A DNA stretch of 64,000 nucleotides from Candidatus Enterococcus courvalinii (lineage in GTDB: Bacteria; Bacillota; Bacilli; Lactobacillales; Enterococcaceae). This document shows positions 17,352 to 25,760 of the stretch, piece by piece. The first letter of the stretch is position 1, and every line of letters starts with the position of its first letter. A program made the translations under genes and the position numbers. The notes under the pieces were generated by a model that did no database searches, was not told the origin of the DNA, and was given only the letters and a program-made list of their open reading frames with translations. Where the stretch lies: the NCBI RefSeq assembly GCF_017315945.1, contig NZ_JAFLWI010000002.1, positions 248,001-312,000 on the forward strand, written 5' to 3'.

Positions 17352-18311
17352 ATGAATATCCAAGATAAACCTTTAGGAGTTCACCACGTAACTGCAATGA
17401 CAAGTGATATTAAGAAAAATTACCATTTCTTTACCGATATTTTGGGTATGCGTCTGGTGAAAAAAACAGTAAACCAAGATGATATCCAAACCTACCACAC
17501 GTATTATGCCGATGATTATGGTACACCTGGAACAACGATGACATTTTTTGACTTTCCTAATAATCCAAAAGGAGAGAAGGGAACTAATTCGATTTCAAGA
17601 ATTGGTTTTCGTGTTCCCACTGATGCAGCACTAGAATATTATCTACACCGTTTTGATGAGTTTGCTGTGAAACATGAAGAAATCTCTGAACTTTTTGGTA
17701 AGAAGATTTTACGTTTTTGGGATGAAGATGAGCAAGCTTATCAATTAATTTCCGATGAAAAGAACGAAGGGGTTCGCCCTGGTACCCCTTGGAAGAATGG
17801 ACCTGTTCCAACTGAGTTTGCTATTTACGGCTTAGGTCCTGTGGAAATCACAATTTCTTACTTTGATGATTTCCGTTCTCTTTTCGAAAATGTTTTAACC
17901 TTTAAAGAAATTGCTGTTGATGGTACTCGTCATTTGTTAGAAATCGGCGAAGGGGGGAATGGCGCACAAGTTATTTTAGTAGAAGACACTACTAGCCCTC
18001 AGGGACAACAAGGCTTTGGTGAAGTTCACCATGTCGCATTCCGCTTAGCTGATCGTAGTTCTTTAGAAGTTTGGCAAAAGATTTTTGACGATCTAGGGTT
18101 ACCAAATTCTGGTTATGTCAACCGCTACTATTTTGAATCACTTTATGTTCGCTTGGGACACATTTTAGTTGAATTTGCAACGGATGAGCCAGGTTTTATG
18201 GAGGATGAACCCTATGAAACTTTAGGCGAAATCTTATCGTTACCACCATTTTTAGAAAATCAACGTGCATCAATCGAAAGCGCGATTAAACCTTTTGATA
18301 CAAAGCGTTAA
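17352..18311 (+). CDS. ring-cleaving dioxygenase-like glyoxalase protein (MhqA/MhqO-like)
   Basis: 319 residues from the ATG at 17352, preceded by GAGGAG. Two vicinal-oxygen-chelate (glyoxalase) modules are visible. Likely metal ligands are in LGVHHVTAM near the start, VHHVAFR in the second half and the Glu of LVEFATDEPG. The family includes Bacillus hydroquinone-detoxifying dioxygenase-like proteins under MarR control. It sits second in the MarR-led operon and is paralogous to the next gene. Confidence 0.85.
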   Translation: MNIQDKPLGVHHVTAMTSDIKKNYHFFTDILGMRLVKKTVNQDDIQTYHTYYADDYGTPGTTMTFFDFPNNPKGEKGTNSISRIGFRVPTDAALEYYLHRFDEFAVKHEEISELFGKKILRFWDEDEQAYQLISDEKNEGVRPGTPWKNGPVPTEFAIYGLGPVEITISYFDDFRSLFENVLTFKEIAVDGTRHLLEIGEGGNGAQVILVEDTTSPQGQQGFGEVHHVAFRLADRSSLEVWQKIFDDLGLPNSGYVNRYYFESLYVRLGHILVEFATDEPGFMEDEPYETLGEILSLPPFLENQRASIESAIKPFDTKR

Positions 18312-18325
18312 CAAAGGAGAAGGAC

Positions 18326-19219
18326 ATGCGGCCATTAAATAAAATTCATCATTTTTCTGCAACTGTTGCAAATTTAGATCAAACACTTCACTTTTATCGT
18401 GATATTTTGGGCCTACGATTAGTGAAACAAACTGTTAATTTTGATGATCCAGATAGTTACCATCTTTACTTTGGAAATCAGGAAGCAGAGGTTGGCACAA
18501 TTATCACTTTCTTTTCTTGGAAATATGAAACTACAGGAAGAGTAGGGAGTGGACAAGTCGGAACGATGGCTTTTCAAATACCGCTAGGAAGTATGCGTTA
18601 TTGGCTTAGTCGTTTGGAGGACTTTTCAATTCCTACGCAACAAACAGATTTATTTGGGCAACCAACAATTGAATTCAATGATCCAGATGGCTTGACGATT
18701 GCTTTTGTTGAAACCCAAACAACTTCGGAAACGCCGGCGATTCTTAGTTTATATGGCGGAGTACTACTTTCTGCAAATCCCCAAGAAACCGTTCAGTTAT
18801 TAACTGAAGGGTTAGGCATGACTTTAATACGTAAATCAGCTTTTGGCTACCATCTGGTTTTTGGTGAAGAAGGTGAGCAACAACTAATTGTTCCTAAAGA
18901 AGCTTTGGCTCCTGGTAGATTTGGCCCAGGAACGGTTCACCATATCGCATTCTTGGTCGAAGATGATTCATTACCAGATTGGAAAATAAGGTTGCAAGAA
19001 GCAAACTACGTTGTGACAAAAATCAAAGATCGAAAATATTTCCAATCAATCTATTTACAAGAACGTGGAAATGTTTGGTTGGAGCTAGCAACTGGGACAC
19101 CAGGCTTTACTGTCGATGAACAGTTGGAAACACTTGGGGAAGAATTCATGTTACCAGATAAATTTTTATCACAAAAGTCAGAGATTTTAAAACGGCTACC
19201 CAAATTAAATGTGTTATAA
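18326..19219 (+). CDS. glyoxalase/dioxygenase-fold protein
   Basis: 297 residues with two glyoxalase modules. Likely metal ligands are in NKIHHFSATV, GTVHHIAFLV and the Glu of VWLELATGTPG. It is similar along its length to the preceding protein, for example in FYRDILGLRLVKQTVNFDD, so it probably arose by tandem duplication. AAAGGAGAAGG precedes the ATG, 15 bases after the previous stop. Likely role: cleavage or detoxification of a quinone-like compound, inferred only from family and context. Confidence 0.83.
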   Translation: MRPLNKIHHFSATVANLDQTLHFYRDILGLRLVKQTVNFDDPDSYHLYFGNQEAEVGTIITFFSWKYETTGRVGSGQVGTMAFQIPLGSMRYWLSRLEDFSIPTQQTDLFGQPTIEFNDPDGLTIAFVETQTTSETPAILSLYGGVLLSANPQETVQLLTEGLGMTLIRKSAFGYHLVFGEEGEQQLIVPKEALAPGRFGPGTVHHIAFLVEDDSLPDWKIRLQEANYVVTKIKDRKYFQSIYLQERGNVWLELATGTPGFTVDEQLETLGEEFMLPDKFLSQKSEILKRLPKLNVL

Positions 19220-19231
19220 AAGGAGAAAGAA

Positions 19232-19840
19232 ATGATCCAAAAGTCGCCTTCAGAGTTAACAGAAAGAGAAAATTATAAATTACTGATTGGTTCAATCGTT
19301 CCCCGACCAGTAGCGTTAGTAACAACGCGCTCTGAAAACGGAAGTGTAAATGTTGCACCGTTCAGCTATTTTTCTATCGTCAGCTCGAATCCGCCAATTG
19401 TTTCGCTAGCGATTCAGCGAAAAACGAACAAACTAAAAGATACAGCCGCCAATCTATTAACGACAAAAGAAGCTGTTATCCATATTTTAGATGAAGATAA
19501 TGTTGTCGATGGAAACCAAACAGCGGCAACATTGCCAAAAGAAGAGAGCGAATTATCACGAACGACTTTTTCGATAGATGATGCCCAAACAGTTGGAGCG
19601 CCTGTTCTCAGAGAATCGAAAATTCGTTTTGAAACAGAGCTCTATCAACGAATCGAAATCAAAGAAAATGAGCAGATCACTGCAGACTTATTTTTGTTAA
19701 AAATCAAGCACTATCAAGTGGATGAATCAGTCTATGATGAGGGACGTATCTTAATCGAGAAGTTAAAACCTGTTAGTCGTTTAGCCGGTAATAATTATGC
19801 TAAAATAGGAGAGATCTTTACCTTAGTTCGCCCTGATTGA
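19232..19840 (+). CDS. flavin reductase-like FMN-binding split-barrel protein
   Basis: 202 residues. The N-terminal LIGSIVPRPVALVTTRSENGSVNVAPFSYFSIVSSNPPIV is characteristic of the flavin-reductase-like family that binds FMN in a split barrel. AAAGGAG precedes the ATG, 12 bases after the previous stop, so it belongs to the MarR-led operon. It could supply reduced flavin or act as a reductase on quinones; the partner is not evident. Confidence 0.87.
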   Translation: MIQKSPSELTERENYKLLIGSIVPRPVALVTTRSENGSVNVAPFSYFSIVSSNPPIVSLAIQRKTNKLKDTAANLLTTKEAVIHILDEDNVVDGNQTAATLPKEESELSRTTFSIDDAQTVGAPVLRESKIRFETELYQRIEIKENEQITADLFLLKIKHYQVDESVYDEGRILIEKLKPVSRLAGNNYAKIGEIFTLVRPD

Positions 19841-19888
19841 TGTCGAGTGAGAAAAGGGAAGAATCAATTATACAGATTAGAGGGATAT

Positions 19889-20101
19889 ATGATGTTAAAA
19901 ATTACTTATAAAACTGCGGCAGATGCCAAAGAAATGACGAAAGAATATGCTGGAACCGCAGCTTTCTTACATGATCAATATTTAGAAGTACCACCTTTAC
20001 AAGATTACTACCACGTGATAGAAGCGACATTGGATGGTCAAGTAATCGAGTTGAAAGATCAAACGATTGGTGGCTTATTTAATCAATTGAATCAAAAATA
20101 A
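19889..20101 (+). CDS. DUF4649 family small protein
   Basis: 70 residues from the ATG at 19889 (a second ATG follows at 19892), with an AGAGGG ribosome site. The frame is open to 19847, but no ribosome site supports the longer form. The protein, with LKITYKTAADAKEMTKEYAG and VIELKDQTIGGLFNQLNQK, resembles DUF4649 proteins of lactic acid bacteria. No function is known. It is the last gene of the MarR-led operon, before a strong terminator. Confidence 0.7.
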   Translation: MMLKITYKTAADAKEMTKEYAGTAAFLHDQYLEVPPLQDYYHVIEATLDGQVIELKDQTIGGLFNQLNQK

Positions 20102-20107
20102 AAAGTC

Positions 20108-20145
20108 AAAGAGGCTGAGATGAATTACATCTCAGCCTCTTTTAT
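20108..20145 (+). terminator. terminator of the MarR-led operon
   Basis: AAAGAGGCTGAGATG pairs perfectly with CATCTCAGCCTCTTT around five bases, followed by TTTA. Confidence 0.93.
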
Positions 20146-20274
20146 TCTATGTTCTGAAAATTTCACCTATTCTGTTACTGATGCCAAAAAGATTCTGGCT
20201 TTCATTTAAAAAGACATCCTAAAAAAACTAAACTTCTGTATCTTTTGGAATTTTAAAGAAATTTAAAAAGATAA

Positions 20275-20338
20275 TTGTCAATTCTAGAAAAGAGTGCTAC
20301 TCTTTGGTTAACCATTTACTTTTATATGGTTAACCAAA
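20275..20338 (+). promoter_or_regulatory. biotin operon promoter with BirA operator
   Basis: A -35 TTGTCA (20275-20280) and -10 TACTCT (20298-20303) are 17 bases apart. Directly downstream, 13-bp arms TTTGGTTAACCAT (20303-20315) and ATGGTTAACCAAA (20326-20338) flank 10 bases. The half-sites TTGGTTAACC and GGTTAACCAA match the known BirA operator form. The operator starts at the -10, so biotinyl-AMP-bound BirA would block transcription when biotin is plentiful. Confidence 0.9.
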
Positions 20339-20430
20339 GGAAAGGACAGACTGGAAGTGAAATGAAATAAACTGCAATAGCTACACAAACGAAAAAAGAA
20401 ATAAATGAAATTTTAGAAGAGGTGTGCAAG

Positions 20431-21000
20431 ATGGAAAACAGAGTAAAAACATATAAGACTTTTGATGCAAAGATATTAGCAAAAATGGCGTTAATGTTAT
20501 CTTTAATCATCGTTTCGGGAATGATTACAATTCCTATCCCAGCACTAGGCGTTCCGATTGTTTTACAAAATATGTTTATTATGCTAACAGCAGGTTTTTT
20601 AGGGAAAAAGTATGGTTTTTGGACTATCGCTATGTTTTTATGCTTGGTATCGATGGGACTACCTCTGCTTGCAGGAGGACGAGGTGGAATTGTTTTACTA
20701 TTTAGTCCTAGTGGTGGTTTTCTGATTGGCTATTTCTTTTGTAGCTTCATTATATGTTCTATAGTAGAAAAATTGGGTGTTAAAAGCTATTGGAGAATAT
20801 TGATTGCTTACTTTATCGGTGGGACAATATTCATTAATTTTATGGGCAGTGTTACTTTAGCTTATTACAGTCATTCCTCATGGTGGTCTGGTCTAAAAAT
20901 GGCCGCATTCTTTCTTCCAATTGACACGGCTAAAGCCATCGTCGCCGCTATTATTTATCAACGACTAAAACGATATTCATTTATGGGAGAGAACCGATGA
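20431..21000 (+). CDS. bioY: biotin transporter BioY, ECF S-component
   Basis: 189 residues from the ATG at 20431, preceded by AGAGGTG. Six hydrophobic segments and the BioY blocks ITIPIPALGVPIVLQNMFIML, PLLAGGRGGI and LFSPSGGFLIGY are present. It imports biotin together with the shared ECF module encoded elsewhere. It is the first gene behind a BirA operator and its stop overlaps the next start (ATGA). Related to the yhfU position of the B. subtilis yhfUTS biotin-regulated cluster. Confidence 0.94.
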   Translation: MENRVKTYKTFDAKILAKMALMLSLIIVSGMITIPIPALGVPIVLQNMFIMLTAGFLGKKYGFWTIAMFLCLVSMGLPLLAGGRGGIVLLFSPSGGFLIGYFFCSFIICSIVEKLGVKSYWRILIAYFIGGTIFINFMGSVTLAYYSHSSWWSGLKMAAFFLPIDTAKAIVAAIIYQRLKRYSFMGENR

Positions 21001-22307
21001 TTCCGTTTAACAAAATTTCTCATGATCAAACTGCCCTTATTTATCATGAAGAAAGAATCAGTTATGGTGAGTTATTGCGAGTAAGTACATCCTATCAAGA
21101 AGCGTTAGAAAATACAGATGAGAAAATTATTTTTATTCCCATGGAAGAAACACCAAAAACAATTTATAAAATTGTGGCTTGTATGCTAGCAAAAAAAATA
21201 TTTGTTCCTGTTCCAGGGCAAGAAGCACTCTTTCATGTTCAAAAAATAATTGATTCATTTTCTTCTGCTGCTTTATGGATGGAGGAATTTGAGTATTTTA
21301 AAACAAAGAGAAATGAACTTGTTCTTCCAGAAGATACTCTCTTTATAGGCTTTACTTCAGGAACAACCGGTGAAAGAAAAGGATTTGTCCGCAATCAACA
21401 AAGTTGGCTACGAAGTTTTGAAATATTTCACTCAGTTCCAGTATTCCACCCCAAAAAATATGTTACTTGTCTAACACCGCTTCACTACTCATTAGGTTTA
21501 TACGTTTTATTGCAAACCTTATATTCTGGTCAAGCATTTATATTGGACATAAAAAGTATAGATGATTTACTGAACATGCCTGAGATTCTTAATAATGTGC
21601 AGATCTTTTCGGTACCTACAGTTTTTAGGTACTGGCTTGCTCGGATAAACAAAAAAATACTTGGAGCATTTGACGTCATTTTAGGTGGAGAGACGATGTC
21701 AGTTAAACAAAGAGAGCAGTTCTTCGCCCAGTGTCCAGATGCTAGTCTATACGTTTTTTACGGTACATCGGAATCAAGTTTTATCACTTATACTAGTGAT
21801 CGCTTCCCGGAGAATCACTGTGTAGGTCAAAACTTTCCTGAAGTGAAGATTAGTATTAAAAATAAAAAAAATTCAATAGGAAAGATTGTTGTAAATAGTC
21901 CAATGAATTTTCAAGGATATTTGAAAGAAGGCCAATTTTATCCAGCAGAAATGGAAATCTCAACAGGGGATTTGGGCATGTATAATAGAACTCTTTTTTA
22001 TTATGGTCGAGAAGATGAACGGATAAATCGGAAAGGTGAAAAAATATTTCCAACTGAAATCGAAGCAATAATGTTGCAATTACCGCAAGTCAAAGATCTA
22101 TCAATCTATGGATTGCCAGATCCGATACTTGGACAACGTGTTGTCGCTGAAGTGGTCTGGCAATCACAGCCACTTACATTAAAAGAGATCAACCAAAGAA
22201 TAAGAAAATATTCTTTTCGTAAAGTTAAAATAGATACAGTCATTACCGTTAATCAAGTATCTTATAGCGAGAGTGGAAAAAAAGAAAAAATAAGTCAGGA
22301 GAGCTGA
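20997..22307 (+). CDS. acyl-CoA ligase / AMP-forming synthetase (YhfT-like)
   Basis: 436 residues, rather short for the family (often about 500). The AMP-binding P-loop FTSGTTGERKGF, the YGTSES motif, the hinge STGDLGMYNRTLFYYGREDERINRKG and a C-terminal SESGKKEK with the catalytic Lys are present. It would activate a free acid as acyl-AMP and then thioester. It overlaps bioY by 4 bases and precedes a thiolase, as yhfT does in Bacillus. The acid substrate is unknown; control by BirA suggests a biotin-related or biotin-sparing lipid role. Confidence 0.87.
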   Translation: MIPFNKISHDQTALIYHEERISYGELLRVSTSYQEALENTDEKIIFIPMEETPKTIYKIVACMLAKKIFVPVPGQEALFHVQKIIDSFSSAALWMEEFEYFKTKRNELVLPEDTLFIGFTSGTTGERKGFVRNQQSWLRSFEIFHSVPVFHPKKYVTCLTPLHYSLGLYVLLQTLYSGQAFILDIKSIDDLLNMPEILNNVQIFSVPTVFRYWLARINKKILGAFDVILGGETMSVKQREQFFAQCPDASLYVFYGTSESSFITYTSDRFPENHCVGQNFPEVKISIKNKKNSIGKIVVNSPMNFQGYLKEGQFYPAEMEISTGDLGMYNRTLFYYGREDERINRKGEKIFPTEIEAIMLQLPQVKDLSIYGLPDPILGQRVVAEVVWQSQPLTLKEINQRIRKYSFRKVKIDTVITVNQVSYSESGKKEKISQES

Positions 22308-22308
22308 G

Positions 22309-23448
22309 ATGGAACGTGTATTTGTAATTGATGCTGCTCGAACACCTATCGGAAAATATGGCGGGAAGCTAGCAAATTTATTACCAGAAAACTTAGGTGG
22401 CATTTTACTAAGAAAATTACTACAAAGAAATAATATAAACAAAGTAGATGAAGTAATTGTAGGAAATGTAATTGGCGGCGGGGGAAATCTGGGTCGTAGA
22501 GTTGCGCTATCATCTGGTCTAAATATTCATGTTCCTGCTCTGACAATCGATCGCCAATGTGCGTCAGGTTTAGAAAGTATTTTAGTAGCAACTGCAAAAA
22601 TCAAAAGTGAAATGGACGAATGTATCGCGTGTGGTGGGGTGGAAAGTACGAGCCGTGCGCCATGGATGATTGAACGTCCGAGGAAGCTTTATGGTCATAC
22701 CCCAAGAATTCTAGAGCGGTCGCAATTGAGCATTGAAGAATATGGTGATCCAGAAATGGGAGAGGCGTGTGAAGATTTGGCAATGAAATTCCAAATTAGT
22801 CGATCAAAGCAAGATCACTATGCTTTTCAAAGCCAAATGAAATATCAAGCTGCGAAAACTAGGGGAGTATTCGAGAAAGAAATCATCTCTTTGAATCAAA
22901 TACACGAGGATGAAAGTCCTAGACCCAACACAACGGAGGAAAAATTAAATGGATTACCACCTGTATTTCGTAAAAACGGTACTTTGACTGCTGGTAATAG
23001 CTCTCCTTTAAATGATGGGGCAGCATTTTTACTTTTAGCGAGTGAAAAATACTGCCATCTAAATCAGATAACACCTCAGTTTGAAATTCTCTCTGGTAGT
23101 TCTATCGGTACAGCACCCGAAAAATTTGGCTTGGGTCCCGTTTACGCGACTGATAAATTACTAGCAATGAATGGATTAACTATCAATCAGATAGATCGTA
23201 TTGAGTTGAATGAAGCTTTTGCTGCACAAGTTTTAGCGTGTTTGGAAATAAGGGATTGGCCCCAAGATAAGATTAATATCTCAGGCGGAGCATTAGCTTT
23301 CGGACATCCCTTCGGTGCGACAGGAGCGATTCTAGTTCGACGCTTAATGACTGAATTGCAACAAGATAAAAAGTTAAAAACTGGTCTTGTAACAATGTGT
23401 GTTGGTGGCGGACAAGGTACTTCATTGATTATTCGTAAGGTTGACTAA
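22309..23448 (+). CDS. thiolase, acetyl-CoA acetyltransferase family (YhfS-like)
   Basis: 379 residues. Catalytic C84 lies in DRQCASGLES, NEAFAAQ and the GGALAFGHPFGATGA His block are present, and the second Cys is in CVGGGQG, so all thiolase active-site parts are kept. It can condense or cleave beta-ketoacyl thioesters. It starts 1 base after the ligase stop with an AGGAGAG ribosome site. Thiolase condensation uses acetyl-CoA, not malonyl-CoA, so it bypasses the biotin-dependent acetyl-CoA carboxylase; this may explain biotin control but is inference. Confidence 0.92.
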   Translation: MERVFVIDAARTPIGKYGGKLANLLPENLGGILLRKLLQRNNINKVDEVIVGNVIGGGGNLGRRVALSSGLNIHVPALTIDRQCASGLESILVATAKIKSEMDECIACGGVESTSRAPWMIERPRKLYGHTPRILERSQLSIEEYGDPEMGEACEDLAMKFQISRSKQDHYAFQSQMKYQAAKTRGVFEKEIISLNQIHEDESPRPNTTEEKLNGLPPVFRKNGTLTAGNSSPLNDGAAFLLLASEKYCHLNQITPQFEILSGSSIGTAPEKFGLGPVYATDKLLAMNGLTINQIDRIELNEAFAAQVLACLEIRDWPQDKINISGGALAFGHPFGATGAILVRRLMTELQQDKKLKTGLVTMCVGGGQGTSLIIRKVD

Positions 23449-23449
23449 A

Positions 23450-23791
23450 ATGAAAAAACAAATACGGATTACTAGTGCTGAAGTAACACAATACAAAAAA
23501 ATAGTATCATACCTGGGGAAAGGTTGGCCACAAGCATTTTTACTAACTTTATGGCGCTATTTTTTTGTAGAAGAATTGGATCAGATAGACCATTTATTAG
23601 TAGAGCAAAGTATCATTTGTAAAACTAAAATTATTTTAGATCAAGAATATGAAGTCACACTTGAGAGAACAGAAATACTCAAGAAAGAAAAAAATGAAAT
23701 TTGGTCGTACTTACTAACAATCGAGAAGGGAAATCATCTTTATGGAGAATGTAGAACCAAAATATACATCCGAACCTCTAGCAATGTTTAG
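23450..23791 (+). CDS. probable hot-dog fold partner of a split MaoC-type dehydratase
   Basis: 113 residues, ATG at 23450 one base after the thiolase stop. The second half (LVEQSIICKTKIILDQEYEVTLERTE followed by a GNHLYGECRTKIYI strand) resembles the non-catalytic N-terminal hot-dog domain of FAS1-like MaoC dehydratases. It lacks the D-H catalytic motif, which is in the next gene. The two genes overlap by 50 bases in different frames. Similarity is weak and the call rests on pattern and on its partner. Confidence 0.55.
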   Translation: MKKQIRITSAEVTQYKKIVSYLGKGWPQAFLLTLWRYFFVEELDQIDHLLVEQSIICKTKIILDQEYEVTLERTEILKKEKNEIWSYLLTIEKGNHLYGECRTKIYIRTSSNV

Positions 23792-24068
23792 TTTTTCTGA
23801 AACAGACGTATTAATCTATCAATCTTTTTCAGGAGATAAAAATCCCATTCATCAAACAGGTGTAATTTTTGGCATTCAACTAATGGCTCGGATTGAAGGA
23901 ATCTTGGATAGTGAGTTCTGTTTCAATGATTCGAGAAAGTATTCTTATTTTTTTTTAGAGAAAGTTATGGTTAGGGACACGATTAGTCTATATATAATTA
24001 ATCAGCATGATTTTGAAGTTTGGTGTCACAACAAAAAAGTGGGAAAAGGAAGAATTTTAAATGGATAA
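23742..24068 (+). CDS. MaoC-like enoyl-acyl hydratase/dehydratase, catalytic subunit
   Basis: 108 residues. The hydratase-2 motif FSGDKNPIH with catalytic Asp and His is complete, followed by a G-containing helix (VIFGIQLMARIEG). The start at 23742 has an AGAAGGG ribosome site and overlaps the upstream gene by 50 bases. It would interconvert 3-hydroxyacyl and 2-enoyl thioesters. At this length it is one hot-dog unit and likely needs a partner, as in HadAB-type split dehydratases. Confidence 0.75.
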   Translation: MENVEPKYTSEPLAMFSFSETDVLIYQSFSGDKNPIHQTGVIFGIQLMARIEGILDSEFCFNDSRKYSYFFLEKVMVRDTISLYIINQHDFEVWCHNKKVGKGRILNG

Positions 24069-24852
24069 AGTAGTTGTGATAGCAGGTGGCACAACAGGAA
24101 TTGGGCGCGAACTAGTAGACATCTATCTAACACATGGCTACTCAGTTGCTACTTTTTCTAGCCGAAAAGAAAAGACAGATGCGCTAAAAAAATCAGTACG
24201 CCAGCAAGAAAAAATATATATAGAAACTTTTGATATCCAAAATAAAAAATCAAGTAGCGATTTTGTAAGAAATGTGATAAATCAATTTGGGAGAATTGAC
24301 ATCTATATTTTTAATAGTGGTATTTGTCAAGATAAAACATTTAGCAAAATGACAGTTGAACAATGGGAGAAGGTTATTTCAGTCAATTTCACGAATACGT
24401 TCACATTGACTCAAGAGATTTTTAAACAGATGAAAACACAAGCCGGTCATAAAAAAATCTTTTTTATGACCTCGTTATCTGGCTTAGAAGGAGCATTTGG
24501 GCAGGCTAATTATGCTGCAAGCAAGGCTGCGTTAATTGGTCTAAGTAAAAGTTTGGCGCAAGAAAGCAAAAAATTTGCTATAGAAGTGAACGCCATTTCT
24601 CCAGCAGCATTGACAGATATGACTATACCAATTGTGAGTAAGATTGCCGAACAATGTAAAAGAGAGGAGAAGCCTTTCCCTGATTACTGGAAAATCGGCT
24701 CTGCTAAAGAAGCTGCTCAAAGCATTTATCGACTCTCAAACAATAAAACGATCGGAACAGGGGAAATCTTTGCCATCAATGGTTCAAAAATCGAGGTGTA
24801 TCGTCCCTTAGTTAAAGTACCGTTTCAATTAGGAGACAATGATGATTACTAA
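24061..24852 (+). CDS. SDR-family 3-ketoacyl reductase (FabG/PhaB-like)
   Basis: 263 residues of the short-chain dehydrogenase family. The cofactor motif is GGTTGIG near the N-terminus, followed by NSG, catalytic Ser in MTSLSG and the YAASK catalytic Tyr/Lys. It overlaps the dehydratase by 8 bases. In this operon it would reduce the beta-keto group made by the thiolase. The cofactor and chain length are unknown. Confidence 0.87.
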   Translation: MDKVVVIAGGTTGIGRELVDIYLTHGYSVATFSSRKEKTDALKKSVRQQEKIYIETFDIQNKKSSSDFVRNVINQFGRIDIYIFNSGICQDKTFSKMTVEQWEKVISVNFTNTFTLTQEIFKQMKTQAGHKKIFFMTSLSGLEGAFGQANYAASKAALIGLSKSLAQESKKFAIEVNAISPAALTDMTIPIVSKIAEQCKREEKPFPDYWKIGSAKEAAQSIYRLSNNKTIGTGEIFAINGSKIEVYRPLVKVPFQLGDNDDY

Positions 24853-25621
24853 TTTATTTAATTTGGACTATCCTATTATTCAAGGAGCGATGGCAAACAT
24901 TTCAAACGCAACATTAGTAGCTGCTGTTTCAGAGCAAGGCGCATTAGGAACTTTATCTTCTTATGGACTTACTGCTAAAGAGTTACAATCAGAAATTTGG
25001 AAGGTACGAAAAAAAACGAACAAAAATTTTTCTTGTAATTTGATGTTGCAACAAGAAAATATCAGCGAGCTATTACCTGTGATTCTCCATGAGAATGTCC
25101 CGATTGTAAGTATCAGCGCTGGCTTTAAACCAAAATTGATTCAAGAACTAAAGAGTAGGAACGTTAAAGTTATTTCTGTCGTAGGAAGCCGATATCAAGC
25201 AGAAAAAGTAATTGCTAATGAGGTTGATTGCATCGTAGCAGAAGGCAAAGAAGCCGGAGGGCACATAGGCGAAGCATCTCTTAATCAACTGATTGCTGAT
25301 ATAGTAACTATGACTAATATCCCTGTTGTCGCTGCAGGGGGCATCGGAAGTTCTGAAGAAATAAAAAATAAACTTCAGCTCGGGGTGAAAGGAGTACAAT
25401 TAGGAACCGCTTTTATGGTAAGCCAAGAATCTCCGCTGCCTCGAGCTATAAAAACATTATTGACGAATAAAATCAGCAAGACAAAGGTTGTTCATAATAT
25501 TAGCGGAGAAATACGTATAGCGAAAACGGATAATTACTTCGTACCTTGTGGAATGGGAATCAAAAGAATCAATCAAATCTCTAGTGTTGCTGAAATAATT
25601 GCTATGCTAAACAAACATTGA
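24839..25621 (+). CDS. nitronate monooxygenase / FabK-like flavin enoyl reductase
   Basis: 260 residues, shorter than FabK (about 310-320). The FMN-binding TIM-barrel features are GAMANISNATLVAAVSEQGALGTL, AEGKEAGGHIGE, VVAAGGIGSSEE and GVQLGTAF. It overlaps the SDR gene by 14 bases with AGGAG upstream; a second ATG at 24842 has better spacing. In a chain-modifying operon a FabK-type enoyl reductase would complete the cycle, though nitronate monooxygenases share these motifs. Confidence 0.78.
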   Translation: MMITNLFNLDYPIIQGAMANISNATLVAAVSEQGALGTLSSYGLTAKELQSEIWKVRKKTNKNFSCNLMLQQENISELLPVILHENVPIVSISAGFKPKLIQELKSRNVKVISVVGSRYQAEKVIANEVDCIVAEGKEAGGHIGEASLNQLIADIVTMTNIPVVAAGGIGSSEEIKNKLQLGVKGVQLGTAFMVSQESPLPRAIKTLLTNKISKTKVVHNISGEIRIAKTDNYFVPCGMGIKRINQISSVAEIIAMLNKH

Positions 25622-25706
25622 GGTTAGAAAAGGTAACCATTATGAGGCTGTTATTTACAATGATACCTAACTATCGGAGAAAAATTTATATTGTTCAATA
25701 GATGAG

Positions 25707-25760
25707 AACCTAAAGATAGTGTAAAGAAAAAGTAAAAATTCCACACTATCTTAGGTTTTT
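25707..25760 (+). terminator. terminator of the biotin-controlled operon
   Basis: AACCTAAAGATAGTGT pairs with ACACTATCTTAGGTT (one bulge), followed by TTTTTC. Confidence 0.8.
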
